A stretch of DNA of 64,000 nucleotides from Fidelibacterota bacterium (GTDB lineage: Bacteria; Fidelibacterota; Marinisomatia; SCGC-AAA003-L08; JACNLC01), in assembly GCA_018657495.1 (NCBI GenBank), contig JABHXA010000004.1, positions 19,086 to 83,085 of the forward strand. The letters are read 5' to 3'. Position 1 is the first letter of the stretch, and each line of letters begins with the position of its first letter. Shown here in pieces: positions 54,334 through 63,866 of the stretch. The position numbers and the translations under genes are program-made. Under the pieces are notes generated by a model that worked only from the letters and a program-made list of their open reading frames with translations, searched no databases and had not been told where the DNA came from.

Positions 54334-57300
54334 TTACCATTGAAGTTTTGGAAGTTTGCGAACCAGAATATGGGTGTCCCTGTTATTGCCAACAGGACCC
54401 CAATAATTAAAATGAAAGGTGAATTGACCATATCCGCCTACCATCAAGTTTGGTTTTAATCGGGTCCGTGTTAGACTGTTATGTCCACCAGCTCTTCGAT
54501 TACCCCTGATGGGTGATTTGGGTACTGAATAGGTCCGTTCAGGTGAGTGATACTGGATACAGATTCCTGTCGGTATCCTTGCACTGACGCATGCTCTGGT
54601 AACAACAACGCCATTATCATTATATACTTCAACCCAGTCGTTATCAACAATTCCGATATTATCAGCATCTTTTACATTCATCCATAATGGTTCAACACCT
54701 CGTGATAATGTACTCATCCGATGGTTATCACCATAGGTGGAATGTATATGCCACTTACCATGAGGAGTTAAATAATTCAATACCGCTGTATTGTTTTCAG
54801 CAGTGCTGAAATTAAGATCGGCATACTGTTGTATTGTTGGTTTTGGTTTGTATGTAGGTAAATGTTCACCGAATTCTATATAACCTGGATGATCCAGATA
54901 GAAATGCTGACGACCGGTAAGCGTTCGCCATGGTACCAGCTTTTCCTTATTATAGGTGAATGGCGCATATGCTCTGCCGTCTGTTAAAAGCCCTGACCAC
55001 ATGGGGCTGTTTACAAATCGTCGTGGCTGAGCCTGAAGATCATCAAAGTCGACTCTGAAATCTCGATTTTTTTCTACCAGATCCGCAAGTGGAAGACCCA
55101 CTTTCTTTTCCATGTTTTTATATGACCGATAGGCGAGTTCACCATTGGTTACAGAGGCAAGATGCAATATGGTATTGCAAACATGTTTATCCTTGTCTAA
55201 TGATGGATAGGAAACTCCATCCCATTTAACTGAAGGATGGGTTGTAAGCATTTTATCATAAAAATCATCGATGGCATATGAGGTGCCATGAGCACCAATT
55301 CCGCCGTCACGAGCTCCCCGGCCAAATGAAATATATTGATTATATAGATTTTTATAATCGCGATGGACAATTTTTAACCCAGGCATGGTTTTACCTGGGA
55401 TAGCTTCAACTTCACCAGTGATCCAATCTTTCATTTCAGTCTGGGCAATTTCTGCAGGCGTATCATGAGGAAGCGCACCGGTAACGATATCTGTTGAAAT
55501 ATCAGGGAAATGTTTTTCAGCAAGTTCAGAGAATTTCTTTGATATTACTTTAAATATATCCCAATCACTTTTCGATTCCCATGCCGGTGGTACGGCCTCT
55601 GATAGCGGATGTATAAAACTATGCATATCCGTAGAATTCAAATCATTCTTTTCATACCATGTTGCAGCCGGTAGAACAATGTCTGAGTACAATGCTGAGG
55701 TATCCATTCTGAAATTCAGGTCAACAACGAGATCCATTTTCCCGGTTGGGACTTTATCATGCCAAACCACCTCTTTTACAGATTCTTTAGCAAAACTGGC
55801 ATCTCCAATATGGTTTTTATGCGTACCGAGATAATGGTCCAGGAAGTACTCATGACCTTTTGAACTGGACATCAGGGCATTACCACGCCATATATACCAG
55901 ACTCTGGGCCAGTTATCACTGGAATCAGGATCTTCTACAGAGAACTTTAATTTTTTACTCTTTAACTGATCAACGACATATTTTTTTATATCGGCTTCTT
56001 CTTTGGATCCAGTTGCTTTCATAGCCTCTTGAGCGAGATCTAAAGGATTCGTTGCAAACTGAGGATAAAATGGCAGCCATCCATTACGAACGGCTTTTAC
56101 CTGAGTATCCATAGTATGACCGGAGGCGAAGTTACTCTTATTATTTTTTGGTACTGTATGATATTCAGTGAATTCTTTTTCATATCTCCATTGATCAGTA
56201 TGAACATAATGCCAACTTGGTGCATTTTGGAGACGCTGTCCATCATACCAGTCTTTTCCCATGGCAATTGAACCCCAGGATTCACCAGGTGCAAGTTTTT
56301 CCTGTCCAACATAATGTGCTAATCCACCACCATTCACACCAACACAACCGCAGAGCATCAGGGCATGAATACCCGCTCTATACATTAGGTTACCATGATA
56401 CCAGTGATTTATACCGGCACCGATAATTATGGTGCATTTACCATTTGTATGTGAGGCAGTTATGGCCCATTCACGGGCAAATTTTATAAGATTATCTCTG
56501 GACAAACCAGTGTATTTCTCAGACCATGCCGGGGTATAGGGGAGTTCAGTATCGTCATAATCTACAGGATAGTCACCAGATAATCCTCTGTTAACACCAT
56601 ACTGCGCCATCATGAGATCGTAGATTGTCGTAACGACGACTACTTTCCCATCTGCGGTAGTTAACTTCTTTGTAGGTACACCTCTGAATTGATTAGTATC
56701 TGCACCAAAGTCATCAAATCTCACACTGACAACATCATCATTTGTTTTTATAAATGTCAGTTTTGGAGCGATAGGTGAGTCATCAATACCATCTTTTAAT
56801 TCCAAATTCCAATTTCCCTGTTGTTTATCCCAGCGATGACCAACAGATCCCTTTGGCATTTTTACATTATCGCTGTCTTCATCCCACATAAGAAATTTCC
56901 AATCACCATTGTTCTCATCAGTATAATTGGTTATTCTGTTGGCTCTGAGTAATTGACCAGAATCGAAGTGATCACCTTTGTCATGAAGCTCCACAAGGAG
57001 GGGTAGATCAGTAAATTGTTTCGCATAATTTTGAAAATATGGAATTTCCTTTTCATGATGGAATTCCTTCAATATGACATGATTGACTGCCATCCACCAG
57101 GCACCGTCCTGACCGGCATTGATAGACATCCATTCGTCGGCATATTTTGCTACCTGATTAAAATCAGGAGAGAAGACATACATCTTTGTACCATTATGTC
57201 TCGCCTCGGCAGCAAAGTGGCAATCGGGAGTACGAGTCATATTTAAATTCGATCCCATAACGGCAAGCATTTTGGCGTTATACCAATCTGCAGATTCATT

Positions 57301-57981
57301 TACATCCGTTTGCTCACCCCATGTTTCAGGTGAAGCATTTGGCAAATCACAATACCAATCATAAAATGATAGAGAAACACCGCCCATGAGTTGAAGCATT
57401 CTGGATCCTGCTGCATAACTGACCATGGACATGGCGGGGATAGGGGAGAAACCGGTAATCCGATCCGGTCCATGTTTTTTAATGGTATGAATATTTGCGG
57501 AGGCCATGATTTCCAAAACGGTATCCCAGCTTGCTCTTCTGAAACCGCCTTTACCGCGGGCAGTCTGCCATTTTTTTCTTGATTCAGGATTTTCCACCAT
57601 TGATGTCCAGGCATCAACAGGATCATCATGTGTTTTGCGGGCATCATGCCACAAGTCAAGAATTGTACCTCTTATATATGGATACTTCACTCTTAATGGA
57701 CTATACAAATACCATGAGTAAGATATTCCGCGTTGACAGCCGCGAGGTTCGTATGCCGGCAGGCCATGTTCTAATTTGGGATAATCAAGTCCCTGCATTT
57801 CCCAGGTGACAATTCCGTCTTTTACATGGATATTCCATGTACAGCTACCTGTGCAGTTTACACCATGTGTACTTCTGACAATTTTGTCATACTGCCATCT
57901 ATTTCTATAAAACTCTTCCCATTTTCTTTGATTTGGAACGACATCATCCCTGATCCATCTATTATCTGAATATTCACTCAT
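54334..57981 (-). CDS. narG: Respiratory nitrate reductase, alpha subunit
   Basis: NarG is the molybdenum-bis-MGD catalytic subunit that reduces nitrate to nitrite. The 1215-residue sequence covers the whole family length. The FS0 4Fe-4S ligands match E. coli NarG with an offset of ten: H39, C43, C47 and C82. [21 protein letters not shown] carries the Asp that binds molybdenum. No Tat signal is present, so the active site faces the cytoplasm as in E. coli. A cytochrome c gene precedes it and narH follows in the operon. Selenocysteine is not expected or seen here. Confidence 0.97.
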   Translation of the reverse strand: MSEYSDNRWIRDDVVPNQRKWEEFYRNRWQYDKIVRSTHGVNCTGSCTWNIHVKDGIVTWEMQGLDYPKLEHGLPAYEPRGCQRGISYSWYLYSPLRVKYPYIRGTILDLWHDARKTHDDPVDAWTSMVENPESRKKWQTARGKGGFRRASWDTVLEIMASANIHTIKKHGPDRITGFSPIPAMSMVSYAAGSRMLQLMGGVSLSFYDWYCDLPNASPETWGEQTDVNESADWYNAKMLAVMGSNLNMTRTPDCHFAAEARHNGTKMYVFSPDFNQVAKYADEWMSINAGQDGAWWMAVNHVILKEFHHEKEIPYFQNYAKQFTDLPLLVELHDKGDHFDSGQLLRANRITNYTDENNGDWKFLMWDEDSDNVKMPKGSVGHRWDKQQGNWNLELKDGIDDSPIAPKLTFIKTNDDVVSVRFDDFGADTNQFRGVPTKKLTTADGKVVVVTTIYDLMMAQYGVNRGLSGDYPVDYDDTELPYTPAWSEKYTGLSRDNLIKFAREWAITASHTNGKCTIIIGAGINHWYHGNLMYRAGIHALMLCGCVGVNGGGLAHYVGQEKLAPGESWGSIAMGKDWYDGQRLQNAPSWHYVHTDQWRYEKEFTEYHTVPKNNKSNFASGHTMDTQVKAVRNGWLPFYPQFATNPLDLAQEAMKATGSKEEADIKKYVVDQLKSKKLKFSVEDPDSSDNWPRVWYIWRGNALMSSSKGHEYFLDHYLGTHKNHIGDASFAKESVKEVVWHDKVPTGKMDLVVDLNFRMDTSALYSDIVLPAATWYEKNDLNSTDMHSFIHPLSEAVPPAWESKSDWDIFKVISKKFSELAEKHFPDISTDIVTGALPHDTPAEIAQTEMKDWITGEVEAIPGKTMPGLKIVHRDYKNLYNQYISFGRGARDGGIGAHGTSYAIDDFYDKMLTTHPSVKWDGVSYPSLDKDKHVCNTILHLASVTNGELAYRSYKNMEKKVGLPLADLVEKNRDFRVDFDDLQAQPRRFVNSPMWSGLLTDGRAYAPFTYNKEKLVPWRTLTGRQHFYLDHPGYIEFGEHLPTYKPKPTIQQYADLNFSTAENNTAVLNYLTPHGKWHIHSTYGDNHRMSTLSRGVEPLWMNVKDADNIGIVDNDWVEVYNDNGVVVTRACVSARIPTGICIQYHSPERTYSVPKSPIRGNRRAGGHNSLTRTRLKPNLMVGGYGQFTFHFNYWGPVGNNRDTHILVRKLPKLQW

Positions 57982-58015
57982 TGAATTATCCTTTTATTGG
58001 AATTAATAAAATTGA

Positions 58016-58840
58016 TTATCTTATACCTTTGACCATAGGTCGTCTAACGGCTTTGAATCTGTTGGCCCAGATGGCACCAAAAACTGAGAAAAATATTATT
58101 GTGCCAAGAATACCATATAAAATAAAGTTGGCAACAGAGGCAAATTGGGGCCGGCTTTGTACTTCCACTTCGTTTTTGAAAAATGCCATAAGCGAAATGA
58201 TTTCTTGTTCGTTAAGAGGATGTTTTGAAAAAATGGGTACCATCGTGGCAGTTGGAGGAGCTTTGAGCCAGATCGAAAGTCCTCTGGATTCTCCAAGTCT
58301 TTGATAAACATCTGTGAGATTGACCCCGAGGCGACCACCTCCTAAACCTGGAATACTGTTTACAGTATGACATGAGACGCATGGCGGAGCATCATTTTCA
58401 AATTTTAGAGAACCAGAGAAGTAAGATCTGCCTTTTGAGATATCTTCGGTTGTAAACTTTGGAGCCTCCCAAACCACTTCTTTTTCTCCGCCTTCAGAAG
58501 TAATTTTTGCGATGTAATCCAGTAGCTCGGCAGCAATTTCTTTGGTAATGCCGGGGGACTTTATCATAGGTACTTTATTGGATTCTTCAAAAATTTTATT
58601 GGCATAGGCATCACCTGAGGCAAGCACAGCGGCGGGATCTTCGATCCAATTTATCAACCATTCACGATCTTTCCTGGTTTCTACATCCATGAGATCAGGG
58701 CCGATTAGACGTCCACCGCCAATGGTATGACAGGCTTTGCAGTTTATCTGATAAAAGTTTTCAGCTGTATCCACAGCCATTAGATTTGCTGTAAGAAAGA
58801 TGATTAGTGCGATGAGTAAATTTTTATAGGATGAGTTCAT
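58016..58840 (-). CDS. Membrane-anchored diheme cytochrome c, first gene of the nar operon
   Basis: A 274-residue c-type cytochrome (start at ATG 58840, where AAGGA precedes; a frame extending to 58864 is less likely). The N-terminal signal (KNLLIALIIFLTANLMA) exports it. There are two heme motifs, CKACH near residue 33 and CVSCH near 163, each in a cytochrome c-like fold (GPDLMDVETRKDREWLINWIEDP and LTDVYQRLGESRGLSIWLKAPP). A C-terminal TM helix (VANFILYGILGTIIFFSVFGAIW) anchors it. It is transcribed first in the nar operon. In some bacteria a NarC-type cytochrome accompanies narGHJI; a role in periplasmic electron transfer is inferred. Confidence 0.9.
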   Translation of the reverse strand: MNSSYKNLLIALIIFLTANLMAVDTAENFYQINCKACHTIGGGRLIGPDLMDVETRKDREWLINWIEDPAAVLASGDAYANKIFEESNKVPMIKSPGITKEIAAELLDYIAKITSEGGEKEVVWEAPKFTTEDISKGRSYFSGSLKFENDAPPCVSCHTVNSIPGLGGGRLGVNLTDVYQRLGESRGLSIWLKAPPTATMVPIFSKHPLNEQEIISLMAFFKNEVEVQSRPQFASVANFILYGILGTIIFFSVFGAIWANRFKAVRRPMVKGIR

Positions 58841-59228
58841 TACATGTAATCCTTGTATTTTCATTTATAATGTGTTTAATCATTTCCCATCCTTTACAAT
58901 ATTTATGCCCATCCAGTCATGAAATTAAATATTTCAGAAAATATATCATCTTAAGTGTAAATATATTAATGCTATAAACTAATTATCATAAAATATTTGG
59001 TTATCATTATCGTGAGGAATATTAATAGAAAATGGATAATTCAGTATGCAGTAATATTATTGTAATATTGAATAACTATCTGTAAATATATAATATACAC
59101 AAGTGGATACTTAAGTATGCGGATTATGCAGCGGATGAATCCAAAGATGGCACTTTTTCCAAACTGAAAATAGCTGTTAAATTTGTCACCTGAAATTACC
59201 AATCACCAATCAAAGTGGAAGAAAAATA
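58841..59228. promoter_or_regulatory. Divergent intergenic region between the nar operon and the TerB-like gene
   Basis: About 390 nt, AT-rich, between minus-strand nar and the plus-strand TerB-like gene, and the likely control region of both. I looked for an FNR box (TTGAT-N4-ATCAA) and found no full match. A partial sigma-54-like TGGCAC at 59150-59155 lacks the GC at -12; another GG/GC pair on the minus strand near 59125 is one base off in spacing. The regulator of nar cannot be read from here. Confidence 0.4.
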
Positions 59229-59555
59229 ATGGACGTATCAAAATGGTCATACAATGATTTTAAGGCTTATCTGCTATTATATGCTGCTAATGCTGATCTA
59301 ATTGTAGTCAAAGAGGAAGAGGATATACTAAAACAAATTGTTTCAAAGAAGAGATTATCAAAATTAAAAAAGCTTTACAGTGCCAGTTCAGATTATGAAA
59401 TTATTCAAACGATAATGTCATTTAAAGAAAAATACTTTTCGTCTGATGATGAAAAAGATAAATTGCTTGATGAAATAAAAAAATTATTTATGGCGGATTC
59501 AGATTACAGCATTCTCGAAAAGAACACCTTTATTGCTTTGCAGAAAATTCTCTAA
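59229..59555 (+). CDS. TerB-like small helical protein
   Basis: A 108-residue all-helical protein. YNDFKAYLLLYAANADLIVVKEEEDILKQIV resembles the metal-binding first helix pair of the TerB/tellurite-resistance fold, with Asp and Glu that could bind metal. It has no other motif. The name rests on resemblance, and a role in tellurite resistance should not be assumed. It is divergent from the nar operon and convergent with the two-component genes, so its involvement in nitrate metabolism is unknown. Confidence 0.6.
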   Translation: MDVSKWSYNDFKAYLLLYAANADLIVVKEEEDILKQIVSKKRLSKLKKLYSASSDYEIIQTIMSFKEKYFSSDDEKDKLLDEIKKLFMADSDYSILEKNTFIALQKIL

Positions 59556-59562
59556 ATCTGAT

Positions 59563-60948
59563 TTAATTCTTCATACTATTCTTTTTCATAATTCTTTGAA
59601 ATGCAGCCCTGGTAATACCGCATAATTCTGCGGCGTGAGTAATATTGCCATTTGTCCGTTTAAGGGCATTTTTTACATATCTTTTCTGAAATGTATTTAA
59701 GACATGCTGTTTTTCTGTATCATATTTTGGGAATCCCTCAAAGATCTCATTTATATCATCATTGTCTGACAAACCAAGATCAAGAGGCAAAATAACATCT
59801 CCTTTGCATATAACCAATGCTCTCTGGATGGTATTTTCCAATTCCCTGATATTACCTTTCCATTGATGGGCGGATAATGCCTCAAGAGATGATTCAGAAA
59901 GTTTTACAAAACTATCCTGTTGATCGAATAACTCCCTGGAAGCTTTTTGGATAAAATATTCACATAAAGCAGGAATACTTTCCCTTCGGTCATTCAAAGA
60001 TGGAAGACCGATCCGAACAACTTGAATTCGATACAGTAAATCCTCTCGGAATGAACCGGAATCGACCATTTTCATCAAATTCTTGTTAGATGCACAAATA
60101 AGTCGAAATTTTATAGATACGGATTTTGAACTACCCAGTGGTCTCACCGTTTTTTCTTCAAGAACCCTTAGCAGTTTACTTTGAAAACTCATTGACATAG
60201 ATGAAATCTCATCGAGAAAAATAGTCCCACCTTTTACCTGTTCAAAAATACCTTTTGTGTCAGAATATGCCCCTGTAAAGGCTCCTTTTTTATATCCAAA
60301 CAACTCGGACTCAATAAGATTATTTGGTATCGCAGCACAATTTAAGGCGATAAATGGACCATCAGGCTGGAGACTGCGGCCATGTACAGCCCTGGCAATT
60401 AATTCTTTCCCAGTCCCACTGGCACCTTCGATCAGTATCGAAACATTTGTGGGTGCTGCCCGGGCAACAAGGTTCATGACATCCTTCATTTTGCTGTCAT
60501 CAGCAATTATATGATATTTGCCATAACGTCGGTTTTTCTCAATGGCATTTCGTTTGGTCAGGATGCGATAACCAGTCCTTTGGATATATTTTCTAATTTC
60601 CTGATTGTCAAATGGTTTTGTAATAAAATGCGATGCCCCATTCTGCAAACAATGGACTGCCATTTCAATGGTACCAAAACCAGATATCATCACCACATCA
60701 ATCCCTGATTGGTTTTTAGTTATCCAGTTGAGCAAATCAATCCCTGATATCCCGGTCATTTTGATATCGGTGAGTACGATATCGTATGATTGTTGTGATA
60801 TAAGCTCAATGGCTTCTTCACCGCTGGCAGCAATATCAACTGCGCATCCAAGGGGAGATATTAACTTTTGCAAACCCTTACGAACATCCGTTTGATCATC
60901 AACAACCAGAATGTTGATATCATTTAACCTTGCTGTATCAATTTCCAT
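59563..60948 (-). CDS. NtrC-family sigma-54-dependent response regulator
   Basis: A 461-residue response regulator. The receiver has D17/D18-like acids (VVDDQTD), D61 in LTDIKMTG and K near residue 110 (TKPF). The AAA+ domain has Walker A GASGTGKE, GAFTGA (residues 220-230 region) for contact with sigma-54, and Walker B TIFLDEI. The C-terminal Fis-type HTH (GNITHAAELCGITRAAFQRIMKK) completes it. It needs RpoN. The kinase gene upstream on the same strand is 8 nt away. The position beside the nar operon suggests, but does not prove, control of nitrate genes. Confidence 0.95.
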   Translation of the reverse strand: MEIDTARLNDINILVVDDQTDVRKGLQKLISPLGCAVDIAASGEEAIELISQQSYDIVLTDIKMTGISGIDLLNWITKNQSGIDVVMISGFGTIEMAVHCLQNGASHFITKPFDNQEIRKYIQRTGYRILTKRNAIEKNRRYGKYHIIADDSKMKDVMNLVARAAPTNVSILIEGASGTGKELIARAVHGRSLQPDGPFIALNCAAIPNNLIESELFGYKKGAFTGAYSDTKGIFEQVKGGTIFLDEISSMSMSFQSKLLRVLEEKTVRPLGSSKSVSIKFRLICASNKNLMKMVDSGSFREDLLYRIQVVRIGLPSLNDRRESIPALCEYFIQKASRELFDQQDSFVKLSESSLEALSAHQWKGNIRELENTIQRALVICKGDVILPLDLGLSDNDDINEIFEGFPKYDTEKQHVLNTFQKRYVKNALKRTNGNITHAAELCGITRAAFQRIMKKNSMKN

Positions 60949-60956
60949 GTATAAAA

Positions 60957-63230
60957 TTATGCCATTGGTTTAGTATTTATTTCCCTGTTGATAGGAAGAG
61001 TAATTGTAAAAATTGTATTTCCTGGATCCCAATTAACCAGATCTAATATTCCACCATGTGCTTCAGTAATTCTTCTCGCCGTTGAAAGACCAAGGCCAGT
61101 TCCTTTATCAGGTCCCCGAGTGGTAAAGAAAGGATCAAATATCTTCACAGATATATCATTTCCGATACCCGGACCATTATCTTGAATACTTATAATTATT
61201 TGATTTTTCATTTTATCAAAATTAGTCGAAATGATAACTTTTCCTTTAAAAGAGTCAACGGCCTGAATGGCGTTTAAGATTATATTGATGATAATTTGTT
61301 TGATCTGTCCTTCATCAGCAATAATAATTTCATTATCTGTTTTTTCATCAAATTGAATATTTATCTGACTATTGTTATATGCCGGTTTCAACATTGAAAT
61401 ACATTCTCTGATCAGATTATGGATATCAAATTTCTCAGATTTTAATGTTGGAGTTCTGGCATAATCAAGCAGATTATTTATAATATCCTGACAGGCATTG
61501 GTATTTCTTTGGATCACTTCAATATGCTCATGAAACTCATCAGGGACAATTTGATCATCTGCCATCATCTGATTGTACATGGATATTGCCGCCAGGGGAC
61601 TGTTCATTTCATGAGCAACAACTGCAGCCATATTACCAAGGACTGATAATCTATCCTGTCTATTTTCTTTCTCATGAAATTGAATTCGCTCTGTTATATC
61701 ACGAGAAACCAAAATCTTTCCCTTCTCTTTACTCATCGAAGGCAGACTGGTGGTGACAACTTCATAATACCGGTTATTCATTTTTAATGTGCAGGATCTA
61801 GAAGAGGCCAAATCCATTAGACAATGCAGACATTTTGTAGGAGAATCATCATTTATCCGACTACAGTCAAGTTTACCAATTTTATCCTGATTTATTTTCA
61901 GATGTTGAATAAGGGGAGCTCCGCCAGAGTTGGATAAAACTATTTCACCGTTACTATTCAATAATATTAATCCATCAGTCATGGACTTTACGACTGATTT
62001 GAGCCTATCCCTTTGAATGAGGGCTTCTCTTTCCCTCTCTGACAATTGAAGGGAGGTTTTCTTTAAGGATTTTGTTCGTTCTTCTAGAGCAGCAGCCATT
62101 TGGTTAAAAGTTTGGGCCAGATCACCAATCTCATCTGATGATTCGTTTTGGATCCTGGTCGATAGATCACCGTCTTTGATAGTTGTTGCCATTTCTCTCA
62201 ACTCACCAAGAGGTCGAATTAAAAACTGAACGGGAAAATACATAGTCAGCAAAATAAGTAAGCCAACGATAGCACCAGTGTATAATAATTTATTTTCAAG
62301 ATTCGTAATCGCAGTCATGGCATTTGCAGTTGATAATTCAACAATAATATCCCAGCCGGTAAATTTTAAAGGAAAACGGTATCCAAACATTTCTAAACCG
62401 CTTCGGCACTCGTGGATTCCTTCGTGATTGACTTGATCGTTTGGTTTATTGGTATTTAGATGTTGGAGATCAACATCTAAAACTGACAGGTTCTCAGGGG
62501 AATTTAAAACCCACCATGGAATATCCAGTTTCGTACCTGACTGATCGATAAATGTGAGGTATTTCTCAATATCTGAATATGAAAATGCGTTATTGTATTT
62601 TCCAGAAACATTGACAATTACTTTACTAAAATCGATGGTTGCAACCAGATGACCAATAACTGAATTATTGTCTATACTAATAAGTGGGGTGGAAATATAG
62701 AAAATTGGATTATCGTTGTTGTCCTCATCATGAAATAACGGGCTATACCATAAAGTATCACTATCCAAACCGATAGTAAGATTATCATTTGATCTGGATG
62801 GAGAATTTTTGACGGTTGCCAGCAAAGAATCTTCGATTGAATAAATGTAGAGATTAGTAAACTCATCAACAATGGGCAATTTATTATTTTTTAGATGCCT
62901 GATTAAATCTTGGTGAATATTTTGATGATTGGGCGCATTTGATAAATCATTTTGCTGCAGAAAATATGTTTGCCTTCTGATAAATCCGTCCGAAGCAAAA
63001 TCCTGTGACCGACGACCAAGCATGAGCAGATGCTGATCAAATATTGTGGCATAGGTGCCTGTTTCACTTTTGAGCCGCATCTTGATTTGGTCAAGCAAAT
63101 TGGTCCGAACAGTACTGACAATGATGAAGCCGCCCACAACAAACGCCAGTAAACTGATAGCTACAAATGACAGAGGTAGTTTATATTTTATTTTGATCCC
63201 CGAGAGGGGATCTTTGTTAATCAAACTCAT
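60957..63230 (-). CDS. Membrane sensor histidine kinase with dCache-like, HAMP and PAS domains
   Basis: A 757-residue kinase, partner of the NtrC-type regulator. TM1 (about 22-42) and TM2 (about 315-337) enclose an extracytoplasmic domain of about 270 residues, of dCache type in style. HAMP follows (about 338-392), then a PAS domain with four Cys (one in LDCSRIN, two in KCLHC, one in SRSC) that could bind a metal or cluster. HisKA (VVAHEMNSPLAAISMY) and HATPase motifs (NIILNAIQAVD, DNGPGIG, FTTRGPDKGTGLGLSTA) are complete. Kinase and regulator genes are separated by 8 nt. The ligand is unknown. Confidence 0.93.
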   Translation of the reverse strand: MSLINKDPLSGIKIKYKLPLSFVAISLLAFVVGGFIIVSTVRTNLLDQIKMRLKSETGTYATIFDQHLLMLGRRSQDFASDGFIRRQTYFLQQNDLSNAPNHQNIHQDLIRHLKNNKLPIVDEFTNLYIYSIEDSLLATVKNSPSRSNDNLTIGLDSDTLWYSPLFHDEDNNDNPIFYISTPLISIDNNSVIGHLVATIDFSKVIVNVSGKYNNAFSYSDIEKYLTFIDQSGTKLDIPWWVLNSPENLSVLDVDLQHLNTNKPNDQVNHEGIHECRSGLEMFGYRFPLKFTGWDIIVELSTANAMTAITNLENKLLYTGAIVGLLILLTMYFPVQFLIRPLGELREMATTIKDGDLSTRIQNESSDEIGDLAQTFNQMAAALEERTKSLKKTSLQLSEREREALIQRDRLKSVVKSMTDGLILLNSNGEIVLSNSGGAPLIQHLKINQDKIGKLDCSRINDDSPTKCLHCLMDLASSRSCTLKMNNRYYEVVTTSLPSMSKEKGKILVSRDITERIQFHEKENRQDRLSVLGNMAAVVAHEMNSPLAAISMYNQMMADDQIVPDEFHEHIEVIQRNTNACQDIINNLLDYARTPTLKSEKFDIHNLIRECISMLKPAYNNSQINIQFDEKTDNEIIIADEGQIKQIIINIILNAIQAVDSFKGKVIISTNFDKMKNQIIISIQDNGPGIGNDISVKIFDPFFTTRGPDKGTGLGLSTARRITEAHGGILDLVNWDPGNTIFTITLPINREINTKPMA

Positions 63231-63324
63231 ATTGTATTGTGCTCAACGATAAGAAAGCAGTATTGGAGAGAATTAAAATATTAATCAAAAAGTAATTAAG
63301 CAATGATGTCACAATGAATTGGCT

Positions 63325-63675
63325 TCAAATAATTGTCATAACTTTTTCAGGAGGTCTTCCAAGCACTGCTTTTTCATCATTATAGGCAATAGGTCGCTCG
63401 ATGAGTTTTGGGTTTTCATGCATTCTTTCAAATAAATAATCATTATCCTCAAGGTGATGTGCCAAATTCAACTCCTTAAAAACAGCTTCTTTCTTACGAA
63501 TAAAATCTTTTGGCGATAAATCCATAAGATGTGATAACTTTTTTAATAGCTTCACCGTTGGCGGATTCTTTAGGTAATCCATTATTTGAAATTCAACATT
63601 ATTTTCTTTTAGAATCTTCACGGATTCCCGGCTTTTGCTTCAGCGAGGATTATGCAATAATATCAGGTTAATCAT
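63325..63675 (-). CDS. Candidate selenoprotein: ArsC/Spx-family protein with Sec at position 12
   Basis: Read through an in-frame TGA (63642-63640, codon 12) from ATG 63675, the frame gives 116 residues. It starts MINLILLHNPR-U-SKSRESVK, where family members have Cys: NPxCxxSR is the ArsC/YffB motif and Cys12 is catalytic in ArsC of plasmid R773. The rest (EFQIMDYLKNPPTVKLLKKL, and RPIAYNDEKAVLGRPPEKV near the end) fits ArsC/Spx. The natural stop is also a TGA, without a SECIS. A SECIS-like hairpin lies 17 nt after the internal TGA. It might reduce arsenate or be a thioredoxin-fold oxidoreductase. An ordinary call starts only at 63621, losing the active site. Confidence 0.8.
63612..63627 (-). 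promoter_or_regulatory. Predicted SECIS hairpin for the TGA at 63640
   Basis: On the minus strand GAATC pairs with GATTC, five pairs extendable by a G-U, around loop CGTGAA with G in loop position two. Seventeen nt lie between TGA and loop, nearly the same as the other candidate (18). Confidence 0.6.
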
Positions 63676-63866
63676 CAAATTCTCCTTTATTTTAGTGGCA
63701 CAAAATTACACAAACATTCCATTTAATAAATTAATTACCTGCTATAGTTTTCGTTTGTTAATAATATTATTATAAACATCATAAAATAATTAAAATATTA
63801 AGTAAATAATCAATAAATCCTAAAATAATATTGCATATATTATATATGACATAATAATATTAGACC
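63676..63866. other. Divergent promoter region of the ArsC-like and Lrp-like genes
   Basis: Very AT-rich (many ATAATA runs). It holds the ribosome site AAAGGAG (minus strand, just before 63675) and the putative promoters. No operator was recognised. Confidence 0.4.

Noticed and set aside
54334..57981. NarG considered as another selenoprotein, since molybdopterin enzymes can contain Sec.
   Set aside because: The frame has no internal TGA and the family binds Mo through Asp, which is present.
59125..59170. GG/GC pairs considered as sigma-54 promoters for nar or the TerB-like gene.
   Set aside because: Neither keeps the exact -24/-12 spacing and bases.
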